Shown: positions 1 to 7,339 of the stretch, one piece after another
Numbering within the stretch: the first letter of the stretch is position 1
How the letters are laid out: each line of letters begins with the position of its first letter
Assembly: GCA_902490055.1 (NCBI GenBank)
Contig: CABUCP010000112.1
Location: forward strand, 1 to 8,409
Length of the DNA: 8,409 bases
Direction of reading: 5' to 3'
Origin: an uncultured Klebsiella sp.
GTDB lineage: Bacteria > Pseudomonadota > Gammaproteobacteria > Enterobacterales > Enterobacteriaceae
The notes under the pieces: model-generated
Database searches by the model: none
Seen by the model: only the letters and a program-made list of their open reading frames with translations
Told to the model about the DNA's origin: nothing
Program-made: the position numbers and the translations under genes

Positions 1-402
1 ACAAGCCCAATAATCAGAACACAACTGACTACCGGGAGGGCCAGACAACGGCGCCGTTATACCTCCACGCCCACCCAGGCGAAAGTTACCTGGTTGCTGA
101 CTGATGTTCAGGCTCAAACGTTCGAAGCATGGTTTCGTGATGCATTATCTGATGGCGCTACCTGGTTCAATATGAACCTTCGAACACCTGGCGGGGAATC
201 ATCAAAGGTATGCCGATTCACGGATATTTATGATGGTCCTGCTCTCACTGGTGGTAATTACTGGCAGTACACCGCAACTCTTGAATTATGGGAGCGGCCA
301 CTATTGCCTCCGCCGTGGGGTAACTACCCTGAGTGGATCGCAGGTAGTTCACTGCTTGATATCGCATTAAACAGGGAGTGGCCAAAGCATGACGGTGCTT
401 AA
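1..402 (+). CDS. Phage minor tail protein, 5' truncated by window edge
   Basis: The frame is open from base 1 to the TAA at 400-402, so the true start lies upstream; the internal TTG at 94 is unlikely to be the start. The visible 133 residues begin with a basic stretch (GRARQRRR), followed by TWLLTDVQAQTFEAWFRDAL, an acidic/aromatic RFTDIYDGP motif and a WQYTATLELWERPLLPP segment. I recognise this pattern from small tail proteins found just before the DUF1833 and NlpC genes in enterobacterial and Pseudomonas siphophages. Its place matches that of lambda gpM, a tail-tip component, but homology to gpM is not shown here. The next gene starts inside it (14 bp overlap), which implies co-translation. 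Role in the tail tip is inferred from position; the exact function is unknown. Confidence 0.8.
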   Translation, partial: TSPIIRTQLTTGRARQRRRYTSTPTQAKVTWLLTDVQAQTFEAWFRDALSDGATWFNMNLRTPGGESSKVCRFTDIYDGPALTGGNYWQYTATLELWERPLLPPPWGNYPEWIAGSSLLDIALNREWPKHDGA

Positions 403-871
403 CCGACTTTATGCCAGTAGCGGATCGGAAGTCATCATTGAAACGCTACAAATCAATATCGGTTCGACGGTGCATTATTTCTGCAAGGGCTACGACGATA
501 TTACAGCGACGACAGAAAATGGCGACGTTATTACCTTTTCTGCTGCGGGTATCGATATCGCTATCCCGGCCAGAAACAGCGACGGTACACAGGATTTGCA
601 GTTCGCCATCAGCAACATTGACGGGGAGGTGAGTACGGCTATTCGTGATGCGCTGGCCAGCCTGACAAACGCCTCTCTGACTTACAGGCAATATGTCTCT
701 ACGGATTTGAATGCCCCGGCATCTGTGCCGTATACGCTCGCTATCAAATCTGGCTCCTGGACGGCGCTGCAGGCGCAAATTACCGCTGGCTATATGAACG
801 TTCTCGATACCGCCTGGCCGAGATTCCGTTACACCCTTAATGAGTATCCCGGCCTGCGTTACATGAGTTGA
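389..871 (+). CDS. DUF1833-type phage tail protein
   Basis: A 160-residue protein starting at ATG 389, with GGGAG at 374-378 ten bases upstream. Features typical of DUF1833 tail proteins are visible: an N-terminal RLYASSGSEVIIETLQI segment, a central ITFSAAGIDIAIPARNSDGTQDL stretch, an AISNIDGEV motif, then LTYRQYVSTD and a C-terminal WPRFRYTLNEYPGLRYM ending. In lambda-like tail operons a gene of this kind sits where gpL sits, between the M-like protein and the K-like peptidase, so it is probably a structural part of the tail tip that joins tube to tip. It overlaps the previous gene by 14 bp and is 9 bp from the next. There is no signal peptide or membrane segment. Family assignment is by recognition of sequence pattern; the molecular role is inferred from synteny. 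Confidence 0.82.
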   Translation: MTVLNRLYASSGSEVIIETLQINIGSTVHYFCKGYDDITATTENGDVITFSAAGIDIAIPARNSDGTQDLQFAISNIDGEVSTAIRDALASLTNASLTYRQYVSTDLNAPASVPYTLAIKSGSWTALQAQITAGYMNVLDTAWPRFRYTLNEYPGLRYMS

Positions 872-880
872 GGTTTCCCC

Positions 881-1261
881 ATGTTTGAACCTGATAAATA
901 CCTTTCGGTCACCTGGCTGAAGGGCGGTCGCTCTTTTCCCAAACTCGACTGTTTTGGCATTGTGAATGAGATACGCCGTGACCTTGGCCTACCTGAATGG
1001 CCTGACTTTGCAGGTGTGACCAAAGACGGTGGCGGACTTGATAAAGAAGCCAGAAAACTGATGTTAAAGCTTGAGCGTTGTGAGCCTTGCGTCGGCGCTG
1101 GCGTGGCGTGTTATTCGGGAACCATGGTCACCCATGTTGGGATTGTTGTTGAGCTGAACGGGTTGCTGCAGGTGGCGGAATGTAACCCCGGTTCAAACGT
1201 TTCTTTTATGCCGGTCTGGAAATTCAAACGGCGATTTATCAAGGTGGAATTCTGGCGATGA
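881..1261 (+). CDS. NlpC/P60-like tail-tip cysteine peptidase
   Basis: A 126-residue protein starting at ATG 881, seven bases after GAGG (870-873). It carries the hallmarks of a small NlpC/P60 domain: the nucleophile region KLDCFGIVNEI with Cys24 at the start of a helix, a THVGIVVEL strand with His85, and a VAECNPG segment where Glu100 or Asn102 could be the third catalytic residue. Such proteins in phage tails (the C-terminal half of lambda gpK) are thought to cleave peptidoglycan peptides during DNA entry, or to process tail parts. Here the domain stands alone, without the N-terminal JAB/Mov34 metallopeptidase half of gpK. It has five cysteines, including a C67-E-P-C70 pair and Cys77. Its stop overlaps the start of the J-like gene by ATGA, so translation is coupled. 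Peptidase activity is inferred from the family. Confidence 0.85.
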   Translation: MFEPDKYLSVTWLKGGRSFPKLDCFGIVNEIRRDLGLPEWPDFAGVTKDGGGLDKEARKLMLKLERCEPCVGAGVACYSGTMVTHVGIVVELNGLLQVAECNPGSNVSFMPVWKFKRRFIKVEFWR

Positions 1262-4200
1262 CGATCCGCATTTATCCCTCCCGGCTCCCCGGCGAACCGC
1301 TGGAAACCCATCAGCACGCGCGAACGACCCTGCATGAATGGATGCAGAGGAATGTCGAAAATTATGATCCCGGAATGCCGCAGCCTATCAGCGTAGAGAT
1401 TGATGGCGTGCCCGTCCCATCAGAGGAATGGCCGCGGTGCGAACTGGCACCAGATACTGACGTGAATGTTTACCCCGTTCCTTACGCGACAGGTTTTGCC
1501 ATTGCCGCTCTGGTTGTAGCGGTAGCCGCTGCAGCTTATTCCATCTACATGATGAATAACCTCGATACGGGGGCCTACGATTCATCTACGGGTAAGTCTC
1601 TGGACTTAAATCCGGCAAAAGCGAACACGGCAAAACTTGGCGATCCTATCCGGGAATTGTTCGGTCGTGCGCGGGTTTATCCGGATTATGTTGTTCAGCC
1701 GGTCAGTCGTTTTAACCCTGATGACCCAACCAGAATGACAGTTGAGATGTTGATCTGCGTGAGTCGTGGAAATGTGGCATTTGCTAACGGCGATATCAGG
1801 ATTGGTTCGACGCCTATTTCCGCCCTGGGTGATTCATTCTCCTGGACACTGTATCCACCAGGAGCAAATGTTTCAGGCGATCGCCGCAGTGAAAACTGGT
1901 TCAATTCTACCGAGGTGGGCGGAACGTCCAGCGGCAGCGGGCTTGATATGGCGCAGACAGCGCCTGATTCATCCGATATTACCGCCGACAGCATGACCGT
2001 TTCGGGATCGTCGGTTTCGTTCACCGGGCTGAGCGATGATGATGGCGATGATTCTCTGCCTGAGTCCTGGGTGGAAGGTGCGCTGGTGACTATCATCGCG
2101 CCGACCAACTACCTGATTTCGTCTTCATCGGGTTACAGCGTCCTGTTCAGTGACACGCTGACTGAGATTAACCCCTATGCCGGCATGCCCGTTACGCTGG
2201 AAATTAACGGGGCAGAATATGATCTCTTCATCGCTACGTTCACGCCAAAGCAGGATGCTGTTCCGGGAGTTGGGGGATCAGCTGCTTCATTGCGCGGCAG
2301 CGCAGCCCCAACAACCTATGATTTTTCGAGCATCAGCCAGACATTTACCCTGACCTGGCAGGCAACCACCTATACCGTTTCGCTGATCGCTAACTACGGC
2401 AATATGTCTGGCCTGCTGGCTGCAATCAATGAAGCGATCGCCGGGTCGAACCTGGTCGCTCAGGATGATGGCGGGGTAGTTCGCATCATTGAGAAGTCCA
2501 GTCCGTGGCTGGGCGGCAGTATTACCGCCTCATCACTTCCGGTTTCCGTATTTGGGGACAGCCCGGCATTCACCGATGGGACCGCATCCAGCGGCGGCAG
2601 TCCGGCGATCACCGCCAATGTCACTCTTGCTTATGGGAGTGGAAGCGGCGCGGCATTTTCCGGCATTCCTGAAGGGACACAGCGGCTGTCGCTGGCGCAC
2701 CGGGGAAATGAATACCGTATTGCCTCAGCAGATGGAACGACCGCGACGGTACAGCGCATGATTAACGGAGGTATTGATCCTACCTGGCCGGGGTTCTCAC
2801 CCAGGACGATGATTGATTACCAGGCGACCGGGATTAACGACAACAATAGCTGGATGGGGCCGTTTCTTGCCTGCCCGGATAATGAGGTGGTAAATGCATT
2901 TGAAGTGAATTTTTCATTCCCTTCCGGTATTTGCGGCTTTGACAACAAAGGTAAGAAGCGCGTCAGGCACTGTGAATGGGAAATCCAGTATCGGGTGTAT
3001 GGTTCCGGTACCGGGTGGATAAGCCGGCAGGGTGTTTACGAAATGAAGAACATAAATGCCCTGGGGTTCACTGAGCGCTTTGAACTGGCTACCCCTGGTC
3101 TGGTTGAGGTGCGGTGCCGCCGGCGCAATGAGCAGGGGAGTAATAACGCGCGTGATTCGATGTACTGGCAGGCGCTGCGCGGCAGGTTACTGAACCAGCC
3201 AGCATCATATGCCGGTGTATCATTAATGGCCGTGACGGTGGAATCTGGCGGCAAGTTGGCGGCGCAGTCTGATCGGCGCGTAAACGTTGTGGCCACGCGT
3301 ATTTATGATACCGGCGCCCCGCGGCGCATCTCCAGCGCGCTGTTTCATGTTGGTAATTCTCTTGGCCTGGCAATGGACACCGAAGCCATTAACACCCTTG
3401 AGGCAACCTACTGGACCCCGAAAAATGAGTATTTCGACTTCGCGACAGGCGACAGTGTCTCCGCGCTGGAAATGCTGCAGAAGATCACCACGGCGGGGAA
3501 ATCATATTTCCTGCTGAGTGACGGGCTCGCATCTGTAGGCAGGGAAGGGATTAAAAACTGGTCCGGCATTATCAGCCCGCATGAAATGACCGAAGAGTTA
3601 CAGACCACCTTCTCGGCGCCGTCCGCCGATGATTACGATGGTGTGGATGTCACTTATATCAATGGCACGACGTGGTCAGAAGAGACCGTACAGTGCCGCA
3701 CGCCGGATAACCCCACACCGAGGAAAATTGAGAGTTATACCCTCGATGGGGTGCTTGACCCGAACCGAGCCTATCAAATCGGCATGCGCCGCCTGATGAA
3801 ATACCTGTATCAGCGGCTGGGGCATAACACGACAACAGAACTGGATGCGCTGGTCTATCAGTATGGCGATCGCATTCTGCTGACGGATGACATTCCGGGA
3901 AATAAAACGGTAAGTAGTCTGGTTATGGATATGGCCACATCTGGCGGTCAAACGGTATTTACCGTCTCCGAGCCGCTGGACTGGTCCTTTGAAAACCCGC
4001 GCGCAATTCTGCGTTACCAGGATGGTTCTGCCTCCGGGCTGCTGGTGGCCACCTTTGTCGGGGATTATCAGTTGTCCGTTCCGTGGCAGGCTGCTTTTGA
4101 TGAAATCCAGTTAAACGATCCGAGTATCGAACCGCCGCGGCTGGTGTTCTGCAGCTCGACGCGCAGTGTTTATGACGCCATTTTTGAGGAGATTGCCCCG

Positions 4201-4293
4201 CAGGCGGACGGAACCTGCCAGGTGACAACCAGACAGTATAGCGACATTTTCTACCAGTACGACGACGCGCCATACCCCGGCAGCGTTTCTTAA
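1258..4293 (+). CDS. TipJ/gpJ-type tail tip attachment protein with fused N-terminal beta-grasp domain
   Basis: A 1011-residue central tip protein starting at ATG 1258, with AAGGTGG at 1241-1247. Residues 1-75 resemble the beta-grasp (ubiquitin/ThiS-like) fold of lambda gpI, with an EIDGVPVPSEEWPRCEL...DTDVNVYPVP pattern. Residues about 78-98 form a hydrophobic Ala/Val-rich segment (ATGFAIAALVVAVAAAAYSIYMM), which may enter the host membrane or pack in the tip. Next come a KLGDPIRELFGRARVYPDYV segment shared with J proteins and a Ser/Gly/Asp-rich inserted region (about residues 210-500). A J-type domain follows (about 520-650, NNSWMGPFLACPDNE...WQALRGRL), then the conserved core (about 685-890, SALFHVGNSLGLAMD...DRILLTDDIPG). 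The protein ends in YQYDDAPYPGSVS without a long receptor-binding tail of the lambda gpJ kind. It would cap the tail and organise the spikes. A putative terminator follows. Confidence 0.9.
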   Translation: MTIRIYPSRLPGEPLETHQHARTTLHEWMQRNVENYDPGMPQPISVEIDGVPVPSEEWPRCELAPDTDVNVYPVPYATGFAIAALVVAVAAAAYSIYMMNNLDTGAYDSSTGKSLDLNPAKANTAKLGDPIRELFGRARVYPDYVVQPVSRFNPDDPTRMTVEMLICVSRGNVAFANGDIRIGSTPISALGDSFSWTLYPPGANVSGDRRSENWFNSTEVGGTSSGSGLDMAQTAPDSSDITADSMTVSGSSVSFTGLSDDDGDDSLPESWVEGALVTIIAPTNYLISSSSGYSVLFSDTLTEINPYAGMPVTLEINGAEYDLFIATFTPKQDAVPGVGGSAASLRGSAAPTTYDFSSISQTFTLTWQATTYTVSLIANYGNMSGLLAAINEAIAGSNLVAQDDGGVVRIIEKSSPWLGGSITASSLPVSVFGDSPAFTDGTASSGGSPAITANVTLAYGSGSGAAFSGIPEGTQRLSLAHRGNEYRIASADGTTATVQRMINGGIDPTWPGFSPRTMIDYQATGINDNNSWMGPFLACPDNEVVNAFEVNFSFPSGICGFDNKGKKRVRHCEWEIQYRVYGSGTGWISRQGVYEMKNINALGFTERFELATPGLVEVRCRRRNEQGSNNARDSMYWQALRGRLLNQPASYAGVSLMAVTVESGGKLAAQSDRRVNVVATRIYDTGAPRRISSALFHVGNSLGLAMDTEAINTLEATYWTPKNEYFDFATGDSVSALEMLQKITTAGKSYFLLSDGLASVGREGIKNWSGIISPHEMTEELQTTFSAPSADDYDGVDVTYINGTTWSEETVQCRTPDNPTPRKIESYTLDGVLDPNRAYQIGMRRLMKYLYQRLGHNTTTELDALVYQYGDRILLTDDIPGNKTVSSLVMDMATSGGQTVFTVSEPLDWSFENPRAILRYQDGSASGLLVATFVGDYQLSVPWQAAFDEIQLNDPSIEPPRLVFCSSTRSVYDAIFEEIAPQADGTCQVTTRQYSDIFYQYDDAPYPGSVS

Positions 4294-4322
4294 AACCACA
4301 AATTCCCCTAAATAACTTTCTT

Positions 4323-4357
4323 TCGCTCAAACCCTCGTTTGGGCGAAGCCTCTTTTT
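4323..4357 (+). terminator. Putative intrinsic terminator/attenuator between tip operon and tailspike gene
   Basis: The ten-base arm TCGCTCAAAC (4323-4332) pairs with GTTTGGGCGA (4337-4346) through one G-T wobble, around the loop CCTC. One further T-A pair is possible at 4322/4347. A T-rich run (TCTTTTT, 4351-4357) follows four to five bases later. It lies in the only sizeable gap of the window (76 bp). The tailspike ribosome binding site GGAG (4358-4361) begins directly after the T run, so the element is well placed to lower or stop readthrough into the spike gene. The spacer between stem and T run makes it somewhat non-canonical. No strong promoter is visible in the gap. Confidence 0.6.
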
Positions 4358-4369
4358 GGAGCAAAAAAC

Positions 4370-7327
4370 ATGGCCTTTAATCCGCCGCTGGGGAGTAATT
4401 CTCCCGTAGTGTTGCTCGATAACGCCACGCGCCTGGATAAGCTGGTCAACGGACCCGCTGCCGATGTTCCCGACCGTGCCGGAGATGCGCTGTACTCATG
4501 GCGCCAGATGATGGCGAAGAATGATGAAATTCGTCAAAACCTGATACCGCTCAGCAGGCAGTACATGACACTTGAGGCTGCACAGGCGGATATTGCTAAT
4601 ATCCCCGAAGGGAGCACAACGTATGTGCGCAGCCCTGATGACAGCGCACTGGCCATTGAATACCAAAATGTCGGCGGAACGCTGGTCGCTACCGGGCGAA
4701 AAATGCCGTCCTCCGCACTTGTTGATGAGATCGACAAGCGTACCCGGTCATTACAGGAATCACCTGATTCGCTGTTTGATATCGTGTCCAGCAATGGTAT
4801 TCGCCCTTTCCGTATCAGAAGCACGGACGGCGTCACTGAGTTTGAGTCAGTCGCGCAGTTGGTGACCGGCGACTCAGGTCTCAACTTCAACGGGAGCGTG
4901 ATTGACAACAACGCGCCGGATGGCTGGCTGTTCCTGATTTACTCGCGTAACGGTCTGGTGATTGCCGGGGTTAAGGAAGACGGGACGAAAGTTGGTTGGG
5001 GCGGGAGTGACAGCGGCGGCGGGCAGGCTGGCGGGATTACGCCCGGCGATACGGCGGTGGGTTATGACGATATCCGTAATTACACTGGCGAAGCCACCGT
5101 GCGTGATGTTGTGGGCGAGCGCATCAATGGCCGGTTCGTTGTCGATGCCTCCGATACGACTTCGCCAGATGATGGCGGTGGAGTGCTGGTCGGTACGGAT
5201 GGGCGCCGCTGGATCCGCCAGTGTGACTTTGTCTCTTATGACATGTTTGGCGCGCCCCGCATCCCTGAGTCGGTCTATCAGAATTATGCCACGCTGTCTG
5301 CGCAGGGTAATGAGTCCGCGGCGCAGGCGTTACTGGCTGATATCGAGCCGGCGGATCAGGCCATTGCCCGTTGCCATGCCTTCGCGGCTAAGCACGCTAT
5401 CCCGGTAGTCCAGAATGTCGGGCGGTTCCTTTGGGTGAGCGGCGAAATTGTGGTAAGGACGTCTGCTTATCTGAGCGGCTCTACGATCGTCACCTGCAAT
5501 CGCAGCGGAACGGATGAAACCCGCTGGGGGAAAGTGGATGGAGTGGATGATGGTGCCCCCGACCCGATGTATATGTTCCGCATCCAGGGCAAGGCTCGCG
5601 TCAACTTCACCGCGGCTGAACTGAACGAACTCAATACCTCTTATTCGTCCTATCTGAAGCGCGGGAGCATGGATATCCCGATGCCGAAGTTAAGCCAGTA
5701 CCGGGGCGCGCTGTTTGGTTTTATTTCTTCATCCGTCGAGTTGTACCGCAGTGGGAATAAAACGAACGTCCGTAACCAGGTCCATTTCCGGGACTTCACC
5801 CGCATTGGTCGTAATGGCGCGGTTTCTGATGTACTGGTGAAAAATATCCCGGCGGGCACCATCACGGAAGCCTGGATCCAGCCGAAAGAAAATGCCTGGC
5901 TTAACTTTGAGCCCCCGGCGTTTTTTGAAGCAGGCAACGGTCGCAAATTCGTGAACATTCAGGTTGAGCGCTCGCAGGTCAACATTGAAAATCTGGTGAT
6001 GGATAACTGGGCGACGGGCGATATCGAGTCCCGCGTGGCGATCGGCTCGTATGGCGTGACCGATATTCACTGCCGTAACGCAGCCGCTGAATGTATCCCG
6101 AACACTTCCGGCGGCGCGTATGTGGTTTGCTTCCGTAACAGCATCGATATTCATATCAGTGGATATTACGGCCTCTACGGCTGGGGATTCCAGGGGCATC
6201 ATGGTCTGAAGCGGGTATTTATTACCGAGTCGGTTATGAACCGGTTCGATTTTCACTCATTCGGCTATGACATCTACATCAGCAGGACGAAATTCAAGGG
6301 ACGCCAGATATTCCTGCAGGGCGGTGGCCAGTTCGCACTTCGTGACTGCGACTTTAACATCACGCAGTACAGCCTGGAGCAGACCGGGCATATCGAAGAC
6401 CGGCTGAATTTCTTTATCAATATGCGCGAAGACTACGCCGGGGATTGCGAGTGTAACCTGGCTATCGACGGGCTGGTGGTGCGTTTCGACCGCAATATCA
6501 CGAATGCCTGGGCGTCTGATGTGCTGTCGTTTGATATTGTCCGTATGAACAGCGGGACATCGGTTGATTACGGTGTGTCGACCAAAAATCCGCATGTGAT
6601 TTCCGGGAAAGATATTGTCTTTGATCTGGATGGTGTGCCGGCTTCCCTGCCTGATAATTTTGCGTTCACCTTCTGCCGTCCGTTCCGTAACCTCTACAAC
6701 TCCGCCCAGAAAACCTATCTGCCGGATATGGTGAAAGTGCAGGGCATGACCGCAATTAACGTGCCTGACGGTAAGAATGCGGTGATGGCGGTGTTTCGCT
6801 GCGGTGCTGATATGGCGCAGAACCCGTTCGCCAGTCGGACTAAACTCCGCCCGAATGGGACGAACGCTGAGATCATCGCAGAGGACGTCATCAGCATCAT
6901 CAATAATCCGGTCATCGCGCAGAACGCCTGCCCGACGGTGTACATGCCGGGCGCGGCCTCTTCCTGGGATACCGTTGTCGGCGGCACGACGTACCGCACC
7001 AGCGAATACTCATACCGTCCGAAAGTGACGCTGCGTAACTGCTATCCATCGATTATCAACGCCTCCGGGGTAAAAGCCGAATTCGATATTGCCGGCGGCT
7101 TACTGGCGCGCTACAGCGTCGGCGATACCGGGAACCGCTGCCGGGTAACCGGCGCGGATATTCAGCTTATCCCTGACTCAACAGGGACTCTTTATTTCGA
7201 TACATCCAATGTCAGGGCGACGGGATGTGACTGGTTCGACCCGATGAACGGAGCGACCTATACCGGCACCCTGAACGGTACCGGCAACGAAAACCGCGGC
7301 ACCCCGGAACACTCACCCAATATTTAA
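4370..7327 (+). CDS. Tailspike / putative capsule or polysaccharide depolymerase
   Basis: A 985-residue spike starting at ATG 4370, eight bases after GGAG. The N-terminal part (about residues 1-120: FNPPLGSNSPVVLLDNATRL, NLIPLSRQYMTLEAAQADIANIPEGSTTYVRSPDDSALAIEY) matches the anchor seen in many Klebsiella/Enterobacter prophage spikes, which docks onto the tail tip. Residues about 174-210 form a GWLFLIYSRNGLVIAGVKEDGT module. A Gly/Ser-rich hinge follows (about 210-223), then the common spike segment YDDIRNYTGEATVRDVVGERINGRFVVDASD. From about residue 290, the MFGAPRIP and RFLWVSGEIVVRTSAYLSGSTIV stretches look like the entry to a pectate-lyase-type right-handed beta-helix. Repeated beta-strand-like runs with Asn/Asp/Gly turns occur at about 530-670. 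These spikes usually form trimers that bind and cut surface polysaccharide. Catalytic residues and substrate cannot be read from sequence, and no C-terminal chaperone domain is seen. Confidence 0.85.
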   Translation: MAFNPPLGSNSPVVLLDNATRLDKLVNGPAADVPDRAGDALYSWRQMMAKNDEIRQNLIPLSRQYMTLEAAQADIANIPEGSTTYVRSPDDSALAIEYQNVGGTLVATGRKMPSSALVDEIDKRTRSLQESPDSLFDIVSSNGIRPFRIRSTDGVTEFESVAQLVTGDSGLNFNGSVIDNNAPDGWLFLIYSRNGLVIAGVKEDGTKVGWGGSDSGGGQAGGITPGDTAVGYDDIRNYTGEATVRDVVGERINGRFVVDASDTTSPDDGGGVLVGTDGRRWIRQCDFVSYDMFGAPRIPESVYQNYATLSAQGNESAAQALLADIEPADQAIARCHAFAAKHAIPVVQNVGRFLWVSGEIVVRTSAYLSGSTIVTCNRSGTDETRWGKVDGVDDGAPDPMYMFRIQGKARVNFTAAELNELNTSYSSYLKRGSMDIPMPKLSQYRGALFGFISSSVELYRSGNKTNVRNQVHFRDFTRIGRNGAVSDVLVKNIPAGTITEAWIQPKENAWLNFEPPAFFEAGNGRKFVNIQVERSQVNIENLVMDNWATGDIESRVAIGSYGVTDIHCRNAAAECIPNTSGGAYVVCFRNSIDIHISGYYGLYGWGFQGHHGLKRVFITESVMNRFDFHSFGYDIYISRTKFKGRQIFLQGGGQFALRDCDFNITQYSLEQTGHIEDRLNFFINMREDYAGDCECNLAIDGLVVRFDRNITNAWASDVLSFDIVRMNSGTSVDYGVSTKNPHVISGKDIVFDLDGVPASLPDNFAFTFCRPFRNLYNSAQKTYLPDMVKVQGMTAINVPDGKNAVMAVFRCGADMAQNPFASRTKLRPNGTNAEIIAEDVISIINNPVIAQNACPTVYMPGAASSWDTVVGGTTYRTSEYSYRPKVTLRNCYPSIINASGVKAEFDIAGGLLARYSVGDTGNRCRVTGADIQLIPDSTGTLYFDTSNVRATGCDWFDPMNGATYTGTLNGTGNENRGTPEHSPNI

Positions 7328-7339
7328 CAAGGAGCCACC

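Noticed and set aside
94..402. A complete 102-codon gene starting at TTG 94
   Set aside because: The frame is open to base 1, the upstream residues belong to the same family pattern, and no ribosome binding site precedes the TTG; the gene is 5' truncated by the window.
4286..4314. Possible promoter for the spike gene (TTTCTT and TAAATA about 17 bases apart)
   Set aside because: The -35-like hexamer is poor and the match is what an AT-richer gap gives by chance; not supported enough to annotate.
4962..5408. A 148-codon plus-strand frame overlapping the tailspike hinge region
   Set aside because: Alternative-frame shadow; composition rich in Arg, Ser and Met without domain pattern, and fully inside the spike gene.
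5729..6256. A 175-codon minus-strand open frame inside the tailspike gene
   Set aside because: Shadow frame opposite the beta-helix coding region; no ribosome binding site or domain pattern seen.
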